Assembly: GCF_012273895.1 (NCBI RefSeq)
Contig: NC_052103.1
Coordinates: forward strand, 1,922,001 to 1,986,000
Length of the DNA: 64,000 nucleotides
Source: Zerene cesonia
Lineage: Eukaryota; Arthropoda; Insecta; Lepidoptera; Pieridae
Direction of reading: 5' to 3'
Each line of letters starts with the position of its first letter. Position 1 is the first letter of the stretch. The position numbers were made by a program, and so were the translations under genes. The notes beneath the pieces are model-generated. The model was not told where the DNA came from. It made no database searches and worked only from the letters and a program-made list of their open reading frames with translations. This document shows positions 1-11,460 of the stretch, one piece after another.

Positions 1-308
1 ATTACAACCGAAAACAAACGAATCGACAAACGGAACGAGTAATGATAACTACGCCATAATTGGCGTAGTGGAGTGAACCACATAAGGTCTTATGATATTA
101 ATATTTTATGACTTAAATTATTTATTACGTGGTCAAAGGGTCAAGATTAACATTTATTACTTTTGCATGTTTTTAGTTTCTTAACATCCATATTACTTCA
201 ATATTATTACAAAGGGTAGTACGGGTGTAATGTTAAAATGATCAGAAACTATAACTAAAACTTAAAATTCTACAATACTTTACATGTAATATCGACAATG
301 TCTCATAG

Positions 309-3300
309 ATTATGGCATTGTACGGAGAGCCGCAATGGTGTGTCGTGGGAGACACCTTCGCCGTCGGCTGCAAGTGGGCGGAGTCCATCGTGTATGGTTT
401 GGACAGCTTCAAGGACAACCCCGATACTTACAACCCAAAGTACAAGTATGTACTCACGTTCAATGATTGTGTAGTAATATTACCAACTATTATCAATGGC
501 TGTTTAAATAATGCATCATTTCATACGCAAGTTTTGTGATTCGGTGGATGATTAACGCAAAATGAAAGAAACTTTTTGATACATGACTACAATGAAACTA
601 ATGTAATTAAGTCTAGCTATATATTCTGATTCAATGCAACGCAAACTCAACCAAAAACTGTTTAAAACTATATTTTACACCTTAAAAGCGGGCAACGCGT
701 TTGCAGATGCTCTGCGAATTTCCATGGACGGTGGTGATCGCTTACCATCTGGCAAACCACCAGCTCCATTGCCCGCTATGATATAAAAACTTTTCTCTTT
801 TTAGTTTTTCTAATCCTAGTTTTAACAGTAATTTACACTATATATACACTGTTTTCTACAAAACTTGAGAGTATTTTAATAATCCAATGTCACTCCAACA
901 GCACCTTATACGGAATGTACAAGCCCAACTGCGGTATCGACAACGTGCTTATCTCTTGGAGTCACGATGAGTATTTGTACCAATTCCTGAAGCACAACAA
1001 ATCCACTCTGCCTGAAAAGGGTCTGCTGATGATCAGGTGTGTTATGTGTTGTTTCTCTTATTTTCCTGCCGAGATTGTTGATTCATTTGTTTTTAATTAA
1101 TTAAAACAATGTTCACGTGTACCTTTGTAAATGCATCAGCAAATAAATGTAATATTGCAAACAATCTTTCTACATAAATATTCATAAATATCCAAAGGTT
1201 GTTAACGTTGATAACCTCCTTTTTTTGAGTGGGGAAATCTTGCTTAGACGGCCACGGTCACGGGCGCCGGGGAAGGAGCCGTGGGTTATCTCACTCCTAG
1301 CGACTAAAACTCCACTGTGTTCCGTCTTTCGTCTTGGAAGCGAAAACGATTGCTTTAGTAAACCCTTTGTAAACACTACTTATATATTTTTAAAACCATA
1401 CACGTGTCTTTTGATTTTAATAATGAGATTATGAAATCTTCATATTAAATGCAATAATTAAATAACGCTATTTGTCTTTAGGCCCTCTTATTTATGAATT
1501 ATGGATAAACAATAATTAAAGTCGAATTATTTTTAACAGGTACCACTCCTTCTACCCATGGCACAGCGGCGGTGAGTACCAGCACCTCAATAGCGAAAAG
1601 GACAAGGAAACCATGAAGTGGTGCAAGGAGTTCAAGTAAGTTTCATTGTTTAGACGAACTTTTAAAAAATTTTACCTCCATAATTTTCAATAGAAATTGT
1701 TCGGTTCAAATTAACTTTTGATTTAATATTTTATGGGAATTGTGACATATACATATATACATATTAAAATAATAAAATAAAATAATACATATATAATATT
1801 GACATATACATATATATGTCAATATTTATGATTTTCTTTCAAAGCGAGTCGAGGGATGGGAAGTGTAAGCATAAAACAGTATCCTATTATTAAAGCTTCG
1901 CTGTCCGTTTATGTCGGTTTTTTATTTTGTAAGACGCGAATGTTCAATTGAATGATCATCAAACACGAGATACAATGTAACGTATTTCCTATTTAAAATT
2001 GTATAAATCAGTTCCAATGATACCATCAAGTCTATTTATAACCTAATTGCCGTTCAAGTAAGGTTGGCGAACCAATATATTTCGCAAAACGGAAATTAGG
2101 TATTTTAATATGAACATTGAACTTACAGATTCAATTATTGGTCATAGGTTTATTTCTACTACCATTGACTGTTAAGATTAGACATTGATGTAAGTCTTAG
2201 TGACATATGTCGTGTGTGTCTTAACAAAATTAGACATTGATGTAAGTCTATGTGATGATGTCTATATGATAGTTGAGAGTAGGGCATCAATTTATTCGCA
2301 ATGCCACAAGGGGCCGTTTATATTTTGAAGCAATAACAACCTCAAAAGTTTGACTTTAAACACTTCCAATCGACATTTATTATTTATTTATTTATAATGC
2401 TTTATTGTACAAAAAGTAATCCTTATACAAAGTAATGAATTGACGTTTCTATGCTTTTAATCATTATATATTTGGTTTATTATATTCAGATATAATAGAT
2501 CAGAGTTTTTTCAAAATGGAATCTTTAGAAACGCGCAGAAATGCGTCACAGCTTCTATGCCTATATAAATTATTGAATAATGAGATAGACTGTCCATCAC
2601 TGTTGTCACAAATTGGCTTCAATGTGCCTATCTATAACTGTCGGCTTAGTACTTTTTATTTTTATTTACGTGAAATTTTCAAAAAATAAATATGGTTCGA
2701 ACTCCCCATTACAACTTATGTTAAAATTATATAAAGGAATGTTTACCGTCGATTGTAACACTGATGTTCATTTTTCTAAATTGAGCTTGTTCAAGAAGCA
2801 AATTTTGAATGCCTTAAGCTAATTATATTAAATTTCAATATTTGTAGCTGTACATCAAATTTTTATTTTTATTTTAAATGCTGGTAAAGCTGTGCCTACC
2901 TGTAATTTAGATACATAAGTACTAATGTGTTGATGTATAGTTTAATGTTTTAATAGTTTTAACAAGAAATTATGTATCTAGTTGGTAAGCCTTTATTTAA
3001 ATAAATAAATAAATAAACCACTAACCATTAAAATTTTGCGAAAATATAAGCAACGTTTGTAGCCCTATTGTCAATTGAGGGGAGCACGTGTGGCCCTGAA
3101 GTCAATGAAACGTTTAAGTCCCATGTATGTCACCTTTATAAATCGCGAGACCACATCACGTGATGTCGCCAATTATAAAAGGAAATCTTAGAGGCAATAT
3201 TGAACTTTAAAGCTATAAAGTTTTGCAGCTATAAAGTTTAACGCTCAGAGTTAAATAAATAGTTATACCACTTAACTATAGAGTTTCTTGCTAAATCTTC

Positions 3301-3741
3301 TCTCTAGAAACTGCTTAATCTAAACCGATGGTAAATGTGAAAGCTGTGTTATGACAATTCAAAAGTACTTATAAGTGTAATTGAATAAATAAAAGTTTGG
3401 TTTTGAGTTTGAAATATTGCACTAAAGTTCCAACAAAATAGTTAAAATCAAATATAATTTGAAATTATTTTAAAATCGTCTCTCCTGTCCTTTCTTGGGC
3501 TCAAACTAGTTTGTATCAAATTTCATGCCAATCTATTCTGGGGTTTAAGCGTGAAGAAGAGACGACAGACGTTATTTTTGAACAAGTTATAATATTTTAT
3601 TTTCATTTTCTTAACTTATCTTTTTATTTCAGCAAATACGATCTGTACACCAAGTGTGAGACGATTCCCGACATCGAAGCGCTCTGGCCCTACTATGAGA
3701 AGCTCATCGACAAATATATTCCTGGAGTATGTGAATGGTGA
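309..3741 (+). CDS. Miox: Myo-inositol oxygenase copy 1, 3' part (last four coding exons)
   Basis: MIOX is a non-haem di-iron enzyme that oxidises myo-inositol to D-glucuronate in the cytosol. Coding exons seen: 309-445, 902-1036, 1540-1635 and 3633-3741 (stop TGA). Each is bounded by AG and GT, and phases join exactly (2/1, 2/1, 2/1). The first visible exon encodes the GEPQWCVVGDTFAVGCKW motif. Later exons carry SWSHDEY and YHSFYPWH (iron-ligand histidines) and KYDLYTKC (iron-ligand aspartate), and the protein ends in GVCEW. The N-terminal half with the HAFQ and HD ligands lies left of the window. The usual Gly before the third ligand His is Ser here (SWSHDEY, against SWGHDEY in copy 2). The last intron (about 2 kb) contains a LINE fragment. 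Nothing seen here breaks the frame. Family assignment is secure; activity cannot be judged from the visible part. Confidence 0.93.
682..790 (+). mobile_element. Retroelement tail fragment in MIOX copy 1 intron
   Basis: This is a copy of a dispersed family. It has a 'gcgggcaacgc' start, a 'ggtggtgatcgcttaccat' core and a 'gcccgctatga(c/t)ataaaa' A-rich end. Related copies lie at 8261-8470 (minus), 27580-27917 (plus), 35530-35705 (minus), 45745-45805 (minus) and 60150-60300 (minus). An A-rich terminus always on the same side of the core suggests retroposition by LINE machinery. The family name is not assigned. Confidence 0.7.
1205..1365 (+). repeat. Dispersed repeat fragment ('gagtggggaaatc' family)
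   Basis: A block of higher GC than its surroundings in a MIOX copy 1 intron. It starts at a T-run followed by 'gagtggggaaatcttgctta' and continues through a GC-rich 'gggcgccggggaaggagccg' segment. This resembles a short interspersed repeat common in lepidopteran introns, recognised from memory of the consensus only. Short open frames on both strands cross it and are not credible genes. Confidence 0.5.
2480..3016 (+). pseudogene. 5'-truncated Jockey/CR1-like LINE fragment, frameshifted
   Basis: From about 2,480 a plus-strand frame reads MESLETRRNASQLLCLYKLL then NNEIDCPSLLSQIGFNVP. This is the pattern of the C-terminal tail of Jockey/CR1-clade reverse transcriptases (ESLE.RR...YKLLN..IDCP.LL..I...VP). 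The frame stops at about 2,690 and the homologous tail (KYGSNSPLQLM...FKKQILNALS) continues in another frame to 2,822, so the copy is broken. A short 3' UTR ends in AAATAAATAAATAAATAAA near 3,016, a LINE-type tail. It sits inside the last intron of MIOX copy 1. The 5' boundary is approximate. Confidence 0.75.
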
Positions 3742-5040
3742 AAACTGTCTTGGCAATATACGTTAACGCAAAATTAGAAAATTAAAAAAAAATTATAAAT
3801 ATCGAATATGGCAATATGTACCACTATTTATTTTTATATATAAAGCCTATGCATATTTATGCCAAGTATTGTCTCGCAAAGTGCAATTGTAGAAATTAAA
3901 TAAATTGCAATTATAAAGTGTTTTTAATCGATCATATTACGTACACTTGAAATGTTATGAAAAAGTAGTACCTACCTTAATTAGTACGCATTTAATGCAG
4001 TTTAAAAGTATTTGATATTCCGAAGGTTTGTGAATAATTAATATTGAAAATACATATTTAAAATGTATAGACTTTAGGCTGATATAAATTTAGACCACGG
4101 ATTTGTAGATTAAATATAATTATATGCACATTACTTTGTTTCATTTTATACTTTCCTTTTCTGTGACATAATAATATATATGCATATACGGCATGATGAC
4201 AAAACACATTTAAAGAGGATTATAAAAGTATTTTTAATAATTTACACATAGGTCCGACATAAGACGTATAGAATTCACAAAATGCTTCCATTTTCTAAAT
4301 ATAGTTTACCTAATACGGGTCAGGTAGTACACATCCACAATTGTACAAAATGTATACATGTTTATCCATCAATTATTAAATAACATTTTGTTATTACTAT
4401 GATCCGTTATCTATAAATATAAAATGTATATAAACAATATTGTATCAAATCGTTTTGCGTCTCTATAGTTTATCTAAATATTGGCAAAGGCCTTGAACTC
4501 TATAGAGTATTGAAAAAGCAAAATTATCAAAAAAATATGAATCGTTTTAGAAGTCTCAAGTTATGGTTTATATACAGTGTATGGATTTGTTTCTAGCTTT
4601 ATACCTTAAATTGAAACGTTTTTCTGTTCGCCTGATGTTTGAATAAGTAACACGATGACCATTGTCTTTTTTTGAGTAGATGCTACGTTAAAATAAATAT
4701 TTATTATTAAAGAAACAGGTAAAAGTCGCTAGCATGGCTATTGAGCTTAGCCTGTTCATTGTTCGTTTCAGGTAAATCCATACACAATACGTTAATAGTG
4801 GGATAATATAATGAATAATCAATATTTAAGCAAGTAAAGAATACATACAGACGGACACAGAACCTCCTCCATTGTGTTTTTGGAAGACGGATAAAAAAAC
4901 AATAAGATACCCTTACGTTATCAACAGTATTTAAGAATTAAGCCACCGATAAGTTTATTTTGAAAAATTTCCCATAGCTTCTCTACTAAGGCCGTGATAA
5001 CATTAGAGCCTGACCCCTTTTGATAATAATTTTAATGGCA
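3742..5040. other. Intergenic region between the two MIOX copies
   Basis: This stretch holds the copy 1 3' UTR and the upstream region of copy 2. It is AT-rich, and I see no coding frame or clear mobile element. Regulatory content beyond the TATA box at its right edge cannot be identified by eye. Confidence 0.6.
3899..3904 (+). terminator. Candidate poly(A) signal, MIOX copy 1
   Basis: AATAAA lies about 160 nt after the stop codon, within AT-rich sequence. It is the first canonical hexamer downstream. The choice among nearby A-rich motifs is uncertain. Confidence 0.45.
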
Positions 5041-5075
5041 TATAAAACGCTGATGCTCTGTGGAAAGCCTCCAGT
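5041..5075 (+). promoter_or_regulatory. TATA box and initiator of MIOX copy 2
   Basis: TATAAAA at 5041-5047 is followed by an arthropod-type initiator, CCAGTC, with the predicted start near 5,073. The spacing is about 31 nt, the usual TATA-to-start distance. The first ATG (5113) is 40 nt further on. A short leader is therefore predicted. Confidence 0.6.
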
Positions 5076-5112
5076 CGAAGTTTCCTCACCAAGCGATAAA
5101 AATATAACAATA

Positions 5113-8100
5113 ATGAGGGATAGAACCAAAGTGAGTAAACTAAATTTTATAATATTGGATTACGTTTACAAACAATTGTGAAAAAGTTAATATTTTAATG
5201 ACTTGATAACTAGTAATTGTGAGTGCCGATGGATCATCCAGCGTCCGATTTTTTTATGGACTTAGAAGTCGTCAAATTGCCGTATTACGTATGTAATTTA
5301 AATGTTGTGTTTTGTTTTTAATTTTTTTATATAAATGTTTATTTATTCTTTACGTTTTTAAAGAACGTTAAGCCTTCAGTGTTTAAAGTAAATATATGTT
5401 GTTATTCAGTGTTTACAGCTAAATGTAGATATTGCAATTGTTTATAAAATTATATAATAATATTTTGAAAGCAGAATGTTAATGTCAAAAGTATGATAAC
5501 TTATAAGAGATAAGTAATGTAATATAATAGTCTAACTCTAAAGAAGGAAAATATATTGTAGCCCAATTTATTTAAGTTACTAGGCCCAGAGTTTTTCCAG
5601 AACAGGGCAAATATTTTATCTTACGTTTAAGCACTCAAGTGATCATTATTGAAAAAACGTATGACTTCCACTCCGTTTCACATTCCATCCAAATCGGTAC
5701 TTCTGTTTAAACGCGAAAGCGTAGGTAACAGACAGACAAATTTTCGCAATTACACGTAATAACATGAGTGTGGATTTAATGCAAAAATCTCATTTGTAAT
5801 AAAAAAAACGCAAAAATTTAATAACATAGGTTATTTACATAAAATCGCTTAAACAGTTTTCATTATCCATAGGAATCTGTGGGTATGGTGGACCCGTCTC
5901 TACTCCTCCGCCCAGAGGCAGTGTATGACGACAAACCGGTAGCGACCTTCCGCGACTATACCATTGACGAGAACGACCCCATCCGTGAGCGCGTGCGCAG
6001 GACATATTACACTATGCACACTAATATGACATACGACTTCGTTCAATGTAAGTCCTTCATTAGTAGGGGTAAATCGGAGACCTGCAGGTATATAATTAAT
6101 AATGAATACGTAGAATATTAAAATCCATCGAACCGTGAGCTCTTTGTAATAATTTATATGATGTATGATAAATTATTATTAAGATGTAAAATGACATAAT
6201 TTCAAAAGAGGATCTACCCAGATTCTCGTCGTATTCTCTGTGTAGAAACTGCCTTCCGAACGGAAGTGTAGTCGAGTAAGAGATTTGTATGATTTTAGTA
6301 AATATTCTATGCTTATAATATAATAGTCGATTTATTCTCAGTTTGAATGGGACATGAACTTCTTCCAATATATGCAATATATATCAGCAATGTCATGATA
6401 GTGTCGAAAACATTGAACGCAATTCTGAGATCATGCTAAGTTCATCAGGTCATCTTGTAAATCTAGTTTGCTAAAACAATAACAGCTTTTGTACTCGTAA
6501 TAATAACATCTTCAGCCAGCGTATTAGCTCAAGAATAAGCAAAAAAAAAAACAATTACATTTAACTATAATAATGTAAGATTTAGTTATATTGGACTCAA
6601 AAACGTAATCATAAGGTAATATTGTCAGGTCGCTATTACATTACCATATTTGTAGATGAATATTATTTATGTAATAAAAATGAACAATTAATCGCATACT
6701 GATTATACGATCGAATCAAATTTCCACTCCACCAGCTAAAATGGCCAAATGGTTGAGCTTCAACCACTTCAAGGCGACCATGAAGGAGGCGCTATATAAG
6801 ATGAACGAGCTTATCGACGAGTCGGACCCTGACCTGGACCTGCCCAACATCGTGCACGCTTTCCAGACCGCGGAGAGGATCCGACAGGACCACCCCAATG
6901 ACGACTGGTTCCATCTAATTGGACTTGTCCATGATGTTGGAAAGGTAAGACTTAGTATTTTCTTGAGTTTGATTTTACGCGAGTATTATACATTTAGAAA
7001 TTAAAAAGTTTTTAACGGATATTAAACGCGATTTATTCATAAATTGTATTGTCTGTCCCGTCAGTCTCCCCGTGACCATGCTCGCTGTAAAGTGTTCGAA
7101 ACGTCGGGTTAATAATATAATGAATAAATCGCGTTTAAAATCCGTTAAAAAGTTTTTAATTTCTAAAGGTAAGACTTGTTATATTGTCGCCCACACCGGT
7201 AAATAGTAGCTTTTTATTTTCGTGAAATTTTCGTTAATTTAAAATTTATGGGTTTATTTTTAACTAATGTTACTATACATATTATAAGTCTTCCTCTTCT
7301 ATCTATTACAAAAAAATCCATCGAAATCCATTGCGTAGTTTTAAAGATTTAAGCATACATAAGGACATAGGGAGAGAGAAAGATATATAGAGGAAAAGAC
7401 TATGTTTTATACTTCGAAGTGACTTTAAACTACGTCTGTTTTCAAATTTTCACTGTATAATGAGTAAATAAAATAATGATAGCGGACAAGTAAGACATCA
7501 ATTATACAATATATTCAGGTAATGGCGTTTTACGACGAGCCCCAATGGTGCGTGGTGGGAGACACGTTCCCCGTCGGTTGCAAGTGGGGCAAACACATCG
7601 TCTACGGAGACGACAGCTTTAAGGGCAACCCTGATACCTACAACCCGAAGTACAAGTATGTCGACACTTGCTACTATTATTGTTTTTACTCAGTTTGCAG
7701 AAGGTTGTAAACAATACCCGTTAATTAACAAGTCCTTTAAATAGTTCCACGAAGAAAACATTTATTGTGAAGGAGATTGTATTTTGTTACTTTCTATATT
7801 ATTAAAAATCTACCAAAACCATCTATTGAGTAAATTCAGCGAAGTAACTTAACGAGAAAGGCGTAAAAAGCCTAACTAAATCAACACTAATTTAAAATGT
7901 CAAGACTTAATGTATAAGAATGTTAATTTATAAAAATATACTATCATTACTAATTTAGTCTCATAAGACAAAATATTATAGCACGCTTTACTCAATAACT
8001 CAGATTCAATTAAGACTACTTACGGTAAACAGTAAATGGTAACGCGAATCAGCCGAATGTTTTCAATAACATTGTTAATAATAAAATAATATTCTCTTTC

Positions 8101-9300
8101 AGTACCGAGAATGGTATATACCAGCCAAAATGCGGTATCGAGAACCTAATAATGTCTTGGGGTCACGATGAGTACCTCTACCGAGTACTACTCCACAACA
8201 AATCCAAGTTCCCTATCGAAGGTCTATGGATGATCAGGTATTTCTTCATTATTTTCTTTTATGTCATAGCGGGCAACTGTGCTGGAGGTTCGCCTGATGG
8301 TAAACGATCACCACCGCCCATGAACATTCGCAGAGGCTCAGACCTCTGAGAATGCGCTGCCCGCTTTTAAGGAAAGGATTGATGACTGGGAAGAAGGAAT
8401 GGACTGGGAAGGGCTAGGAGAAGGAAATAGGCCTCCCGCTCCCCCACTCACCGTATTATTATTATTATATAGTTTATTATTGATACGTTATTCTACAATA
8501 TGTTATTACATCAAACTAAGGTCTAAGACATATTACCATTGAATCTGGAATTGTAAATATTGTGATAGTGTGCCGTACCACAAATACAGGACACTATCCA
8601 ATCATTATAAAGCGAATATCAGAAAGTTATTAACCGTTTAACTGACATGTAAAGGCAGTACACCTTTAAGATATATTATATTAATTATTAATAATATTTG
8701 TAGGTATCACTCCTTCTATCCTTGGCACGCTGGTGGTGACTACCAACACCTCGCTAAAGAAGACGACGAAAAAATCAAAGAGGCTGTTACATTGTTCAAG
8801 TGAGTTTCTATGTATCATAAAATTATATTAATGTCATAAACATGAAAGTTTGTAAGCACGAATGGTATTGATATTTGTAACAGTTTCACGCGAAAACGGT
8901 TTATCGTATCTATATGAAATTTGGTATAAAGATAAGTTTGTATAAGCAAACTGGCTACGTTGTACCGAGTGACGCCGCGGGTTGAAGCTATAAATATTGA
9001 TACCATGAAATAGTTTTCGTTTAGTCTCGATTTTATACCACTATAAACGGACGGATCTAATTCAAACTATCATTACAATCATTTCACGAGAGAAGCGTGT
9101 TTTTAAGTTCTTTGAAAGTATATTTGCTTCAAATGTGATGATATCTGAAATCTTTAATTTGCTGTGATTTCTAAAAGTCTTTCTCTTACAGCCAATACGA
9201 CTTATACACAAAGTGCACTGACATCCCCGATATCGAAGCTCTGTGGCCCTACTATGAAGGTCTCATTGAAAAATACATACCTGGTGTGCTCGAATGGTGA
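5113..9300 (+). CDS. Miox: Myo-inositol oxygenase copy 2 (complete, 292 aa)
   Basis: Exons: 5113-5130, 5873-6047, 6736-6944, 7519-7655, 8103-8237, 8704-8799 and 9192-9300. All have AG/GT borders and consistent phases, giving 879 nt including TGA (human MIOX is 285 aa). The six iron ligands known from mouse MIOX are present with an offset of +7: His105 (NIVHAFQ), His130-Asp131 with Lys134 (HDVGK), His201 (SWGHDEY), His227 (YHSFYPWH) and Asp260 (YDLYTKC). The protein ends in W292, as the family does. The enzyme converts myo-inositol plus O2 to D-glucuronate. Start: exon 1 encodes only MRDRTK and is chosen because it lies 40 nt below a good TATA/initiator and its GTGAGT donor is in phase. An in-frame Met also opens exon 2 (GMVDPS). 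Odd points: YDEPQW replaces the usual GEPQW, and a foldback repeat abuts the exon 3 donor. Confidence 0.94.
6941..7177. mobile_element. Foldback repeat with target-site duplication spanning a splice donor
   Basis: Arms at 6993-7040 and 7120-7167 are near-perfect inverted repeats (TTTAGAAATTAAAAA(G/C)TTTTT...ATTCAT). The centre carries 'gtctccccgtgacc...gttcgaaacgtcgggtt'. The insert is flanked by an exact 13-bp direct repeat, AAAGGTAAGACTT, at 6941-6953 and 7165-7177. That repeat contains the donor of MIOX copy 2 exon 3 (AAAG|GTAAGA). Related copies lie at 32057-32201 and 59724-59822. Confidence 0.85.
8261..8470 (-). mobile_element. Retroelement tail fragment in MIOX copy 2 intron
   Basis: Minus-orientation copy of the 'ggtggtgatcg(c/t)ttaccatcagg' family, starting only about 24 nt after the exon 5 donor. 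It runs through the 'gcgctgcccgcttttaa' block into a purine/pyrimidine-biased tail. It explains the apparent extension of the exon 5 open frame past its donor. Confidence 0.7.
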
Positions 9301-9559
9301 ACAAACCCGAATAGAATGGGAGAAAACTCGAGTACTAGTAGTAGCTACTTTCTTAAAAATTGTGTGAAAATGATATTTTTTTTGTATTTTTTTTATGATG
9401 AAGGTAATGATCGCTGTAGCCTTAAGTGTAATCTTATTGTGGCAATTAATAATTAAGTTAATAATTAATAATTAAGGCAATTAATAATATGTGTAACTTG
9501 TATATACTTAAATGTGTAAGAACTTCTTGGATATGACATTGTAAATATTAATTTAGACA

Positions 9560-9565
9560 AATAAA
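9560..9565 (+). terminator. Candidate poly(A) signal, MIOX copy 2
   Basis: AATAAA lies 260 nt downstream of the stop and is followed by a T-rich/TG stretch (atgtttttattatattcatattgtttt). This is a conventional cleavage-signal arrangement. Confidence 0.55.
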
Positions 9566-10820
9566 TGTTTTTATTATATTCATATTGTTTTATGCCAGTA
9601 GAATCTTAGGACCTTAACTATCGACAATTGCGTTGAAACTTTGTTAAAATTTACATTTGGACAGTAAATACAAAAAAAGTAATTATTATAAACAATCATT
9701 TGGGCGATTCAATCTGGGTCTGTCTTCGAATACGCTTTTATTTGATTCATATTTTTTTTTTTTGAATATGTCTGTAAAAAAAGCACAGATAACATAATAG
9801 TATACGTAAAAGATACGTTTGCTTAACAGACATATTTAGTAAAAAAAATTGTTAGAAATCTTTGACGTATCATAACAACTAATGACCGTCATAAATGTCC
9901 GAGCGGCGTGGTAAGGTTTTACATTCACTGAAATTAACACCTTATTTCGTCGCGACATTGTTCAAAATCTATTGTATCGCTCTTCATAACTCTGCTTAGT
10001 ACAGACGCAGGCAGAGTCTGGCTTCGGACAATTTTTGTGCGAGATTTTGAGTCGATTTGTTCACTCTACGTCAATTTTAGATATACTTAGTTCGGGAGTA
10101 AGATTGAAATGATACCTATACCACCTAAAATCGTGTCACCTCTGATTCATAATTAGATACGTATCCTTGCGACCCCTTTATGACAAGAATAATAAAACAA
10201 AATACATGTGATTATTGTTTGTATTTCTTTGTTACGATTAAAGAAAAAAACTGACCTACTTTTTTGTTTTTTTATTGAGTGAATTAAAAAGGTTCAATAT
10301 ACATTGGCTAATCTATTTATCTACGGTCAACCTGGATAAAACCGAGAACAGGAGCTAGTATTAAATATTTATGTAACATCAATTTAAATCGAGTTAAATG
10401 ACGATAACCTGACACTTATCATGTTATGACATAATTGGTTTAATTATTTTATCGCAAAATGATTTGCTGAGAACAGACGTCAGTGACATGTAGATAACAA
10501 AGGTCTACGTTCAATGTGAAAAGAATGTATTAAAAATATATAACGATGTGGAAGATAGAACAGTGTTAGTATGTCGCTTAAGAACAATAGGGCACTCCTA
10601 TTTCCTTAGTGTGAAATAATAATAAGTAATAAAATCTTTATTAACATAATAATATTACAGTAATGTTGTTACATTGATATGATTTTTAAAGGATCTATAA
10701 AGCTGCTCGCCGGCTCTTCTCTGTAGAAACTGCTTTCTGAACCGTTGCTAAATCACCGATTTGACGGTGTAAATGCGCTTCTAAACGGTTGAATAAATGA
10801 AATGTCGACTTTAAGTGAGG

Positions 10821-10827
<7 letters not shown>
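9566..10827. other. Intergenic region, no gene seen
   Basis: AT-rich sequence between MIOX copy 2 and a TA microsatellite. Neither strand shows a frame with recognisable protein character. No confident mobile element was identified. Confidence 0.55.

Positions 10828-10862
<35 letters not shown>
10828..10862. repeat. (TA)n microsatellite
   Basis: About 17 uninterrupted TA/AT units sit immediately before the Helitron at 10,862. Helitrons often insert at AT dinucleotides, so the arrangement may not be accidental. Confidence 0.9.
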
Positions 10863-10864
<2 letters not shown>

Positions 10865-11077
10865 ACTGTATAAAAATAAGTCGGGTTTTCCTTCCTGACG
10901 CTATAACTCCAGTACGCAGGAACCGATTTCCACGGTTTTGCATTCGTTGGAAAGGTCTTGGGCTCCGTGAGGTTTATAGCAAAGAAAATTCAGGAAAAAT
11001 TTCAACAGAAAAGCGGGAAAATAATTTTTTACATACAGCCATCTGGTGGCGAAACGGAGTTCGCTGGGTTTGCTAGT
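10862..11077 (+). mobile_element. Non-autonomous Helitron
   Basis: The 5' end is TCTACTGTATAAAAATAAGT. The body carries the familiar 'cgctataactccagtacgcaggaaccgatt' and 'tctggtggcgaaacggagttcg' motifs. A GCGAA-N6-TTCGC hairpin lies just before a CTAGT 3' terminus. No coding capacity. Confidence 0.8.
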
Positions 11078-11454
11078 ATATATATATATAATCACATTAT
11101 TTTGTTTATGGCAGCAAAGAAGGTATATATAAGTAAAGCTTAACCAAATATTTTACGGACACTTTTTTAAATGTTACGATTTAAGATAAATCTTGATTGT
11201 ATAGAAAAAATAATTATCAATGTGATGTAAAAGTTGTTATAATTACTGTTTGAACGTAGAACCGTGTGGTTTGATAAATTGACGAAAAAAATTATTTAAT
11301 AAAAATTTTACACCTTATCCCTTCAATGGCAATGTAGGAATGTTCGTGAGATAAATATGTTTCTTGTGTAAGTTTGGGAAACAACAAATTAATTAATATA
11401 ATTTTTATGACTTGTAATATAAAATAAAACAATAAAAATCGATAAATCAGGAAC

Positions 11455-11460
11455 TTTATT
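11455..11460 (-). terminator. Possible distal poly(A) signal of cytospin-A
   Basis: On the minus strand this reads AATAAAGTTCC, a canonical hexamer about 2.4 kb below the cytospin stop codon. Other minus-strand hexamers occur nearer (for example around 13,045 and 13,147), so the true 3' end is unresolved. Confidence 0.3.

Noticed and set aside
10901..11143. Short frames at 10.9-11.1 kb on both strands
   Set aside because: They overlap a non-autonomous Helitron without coding function.
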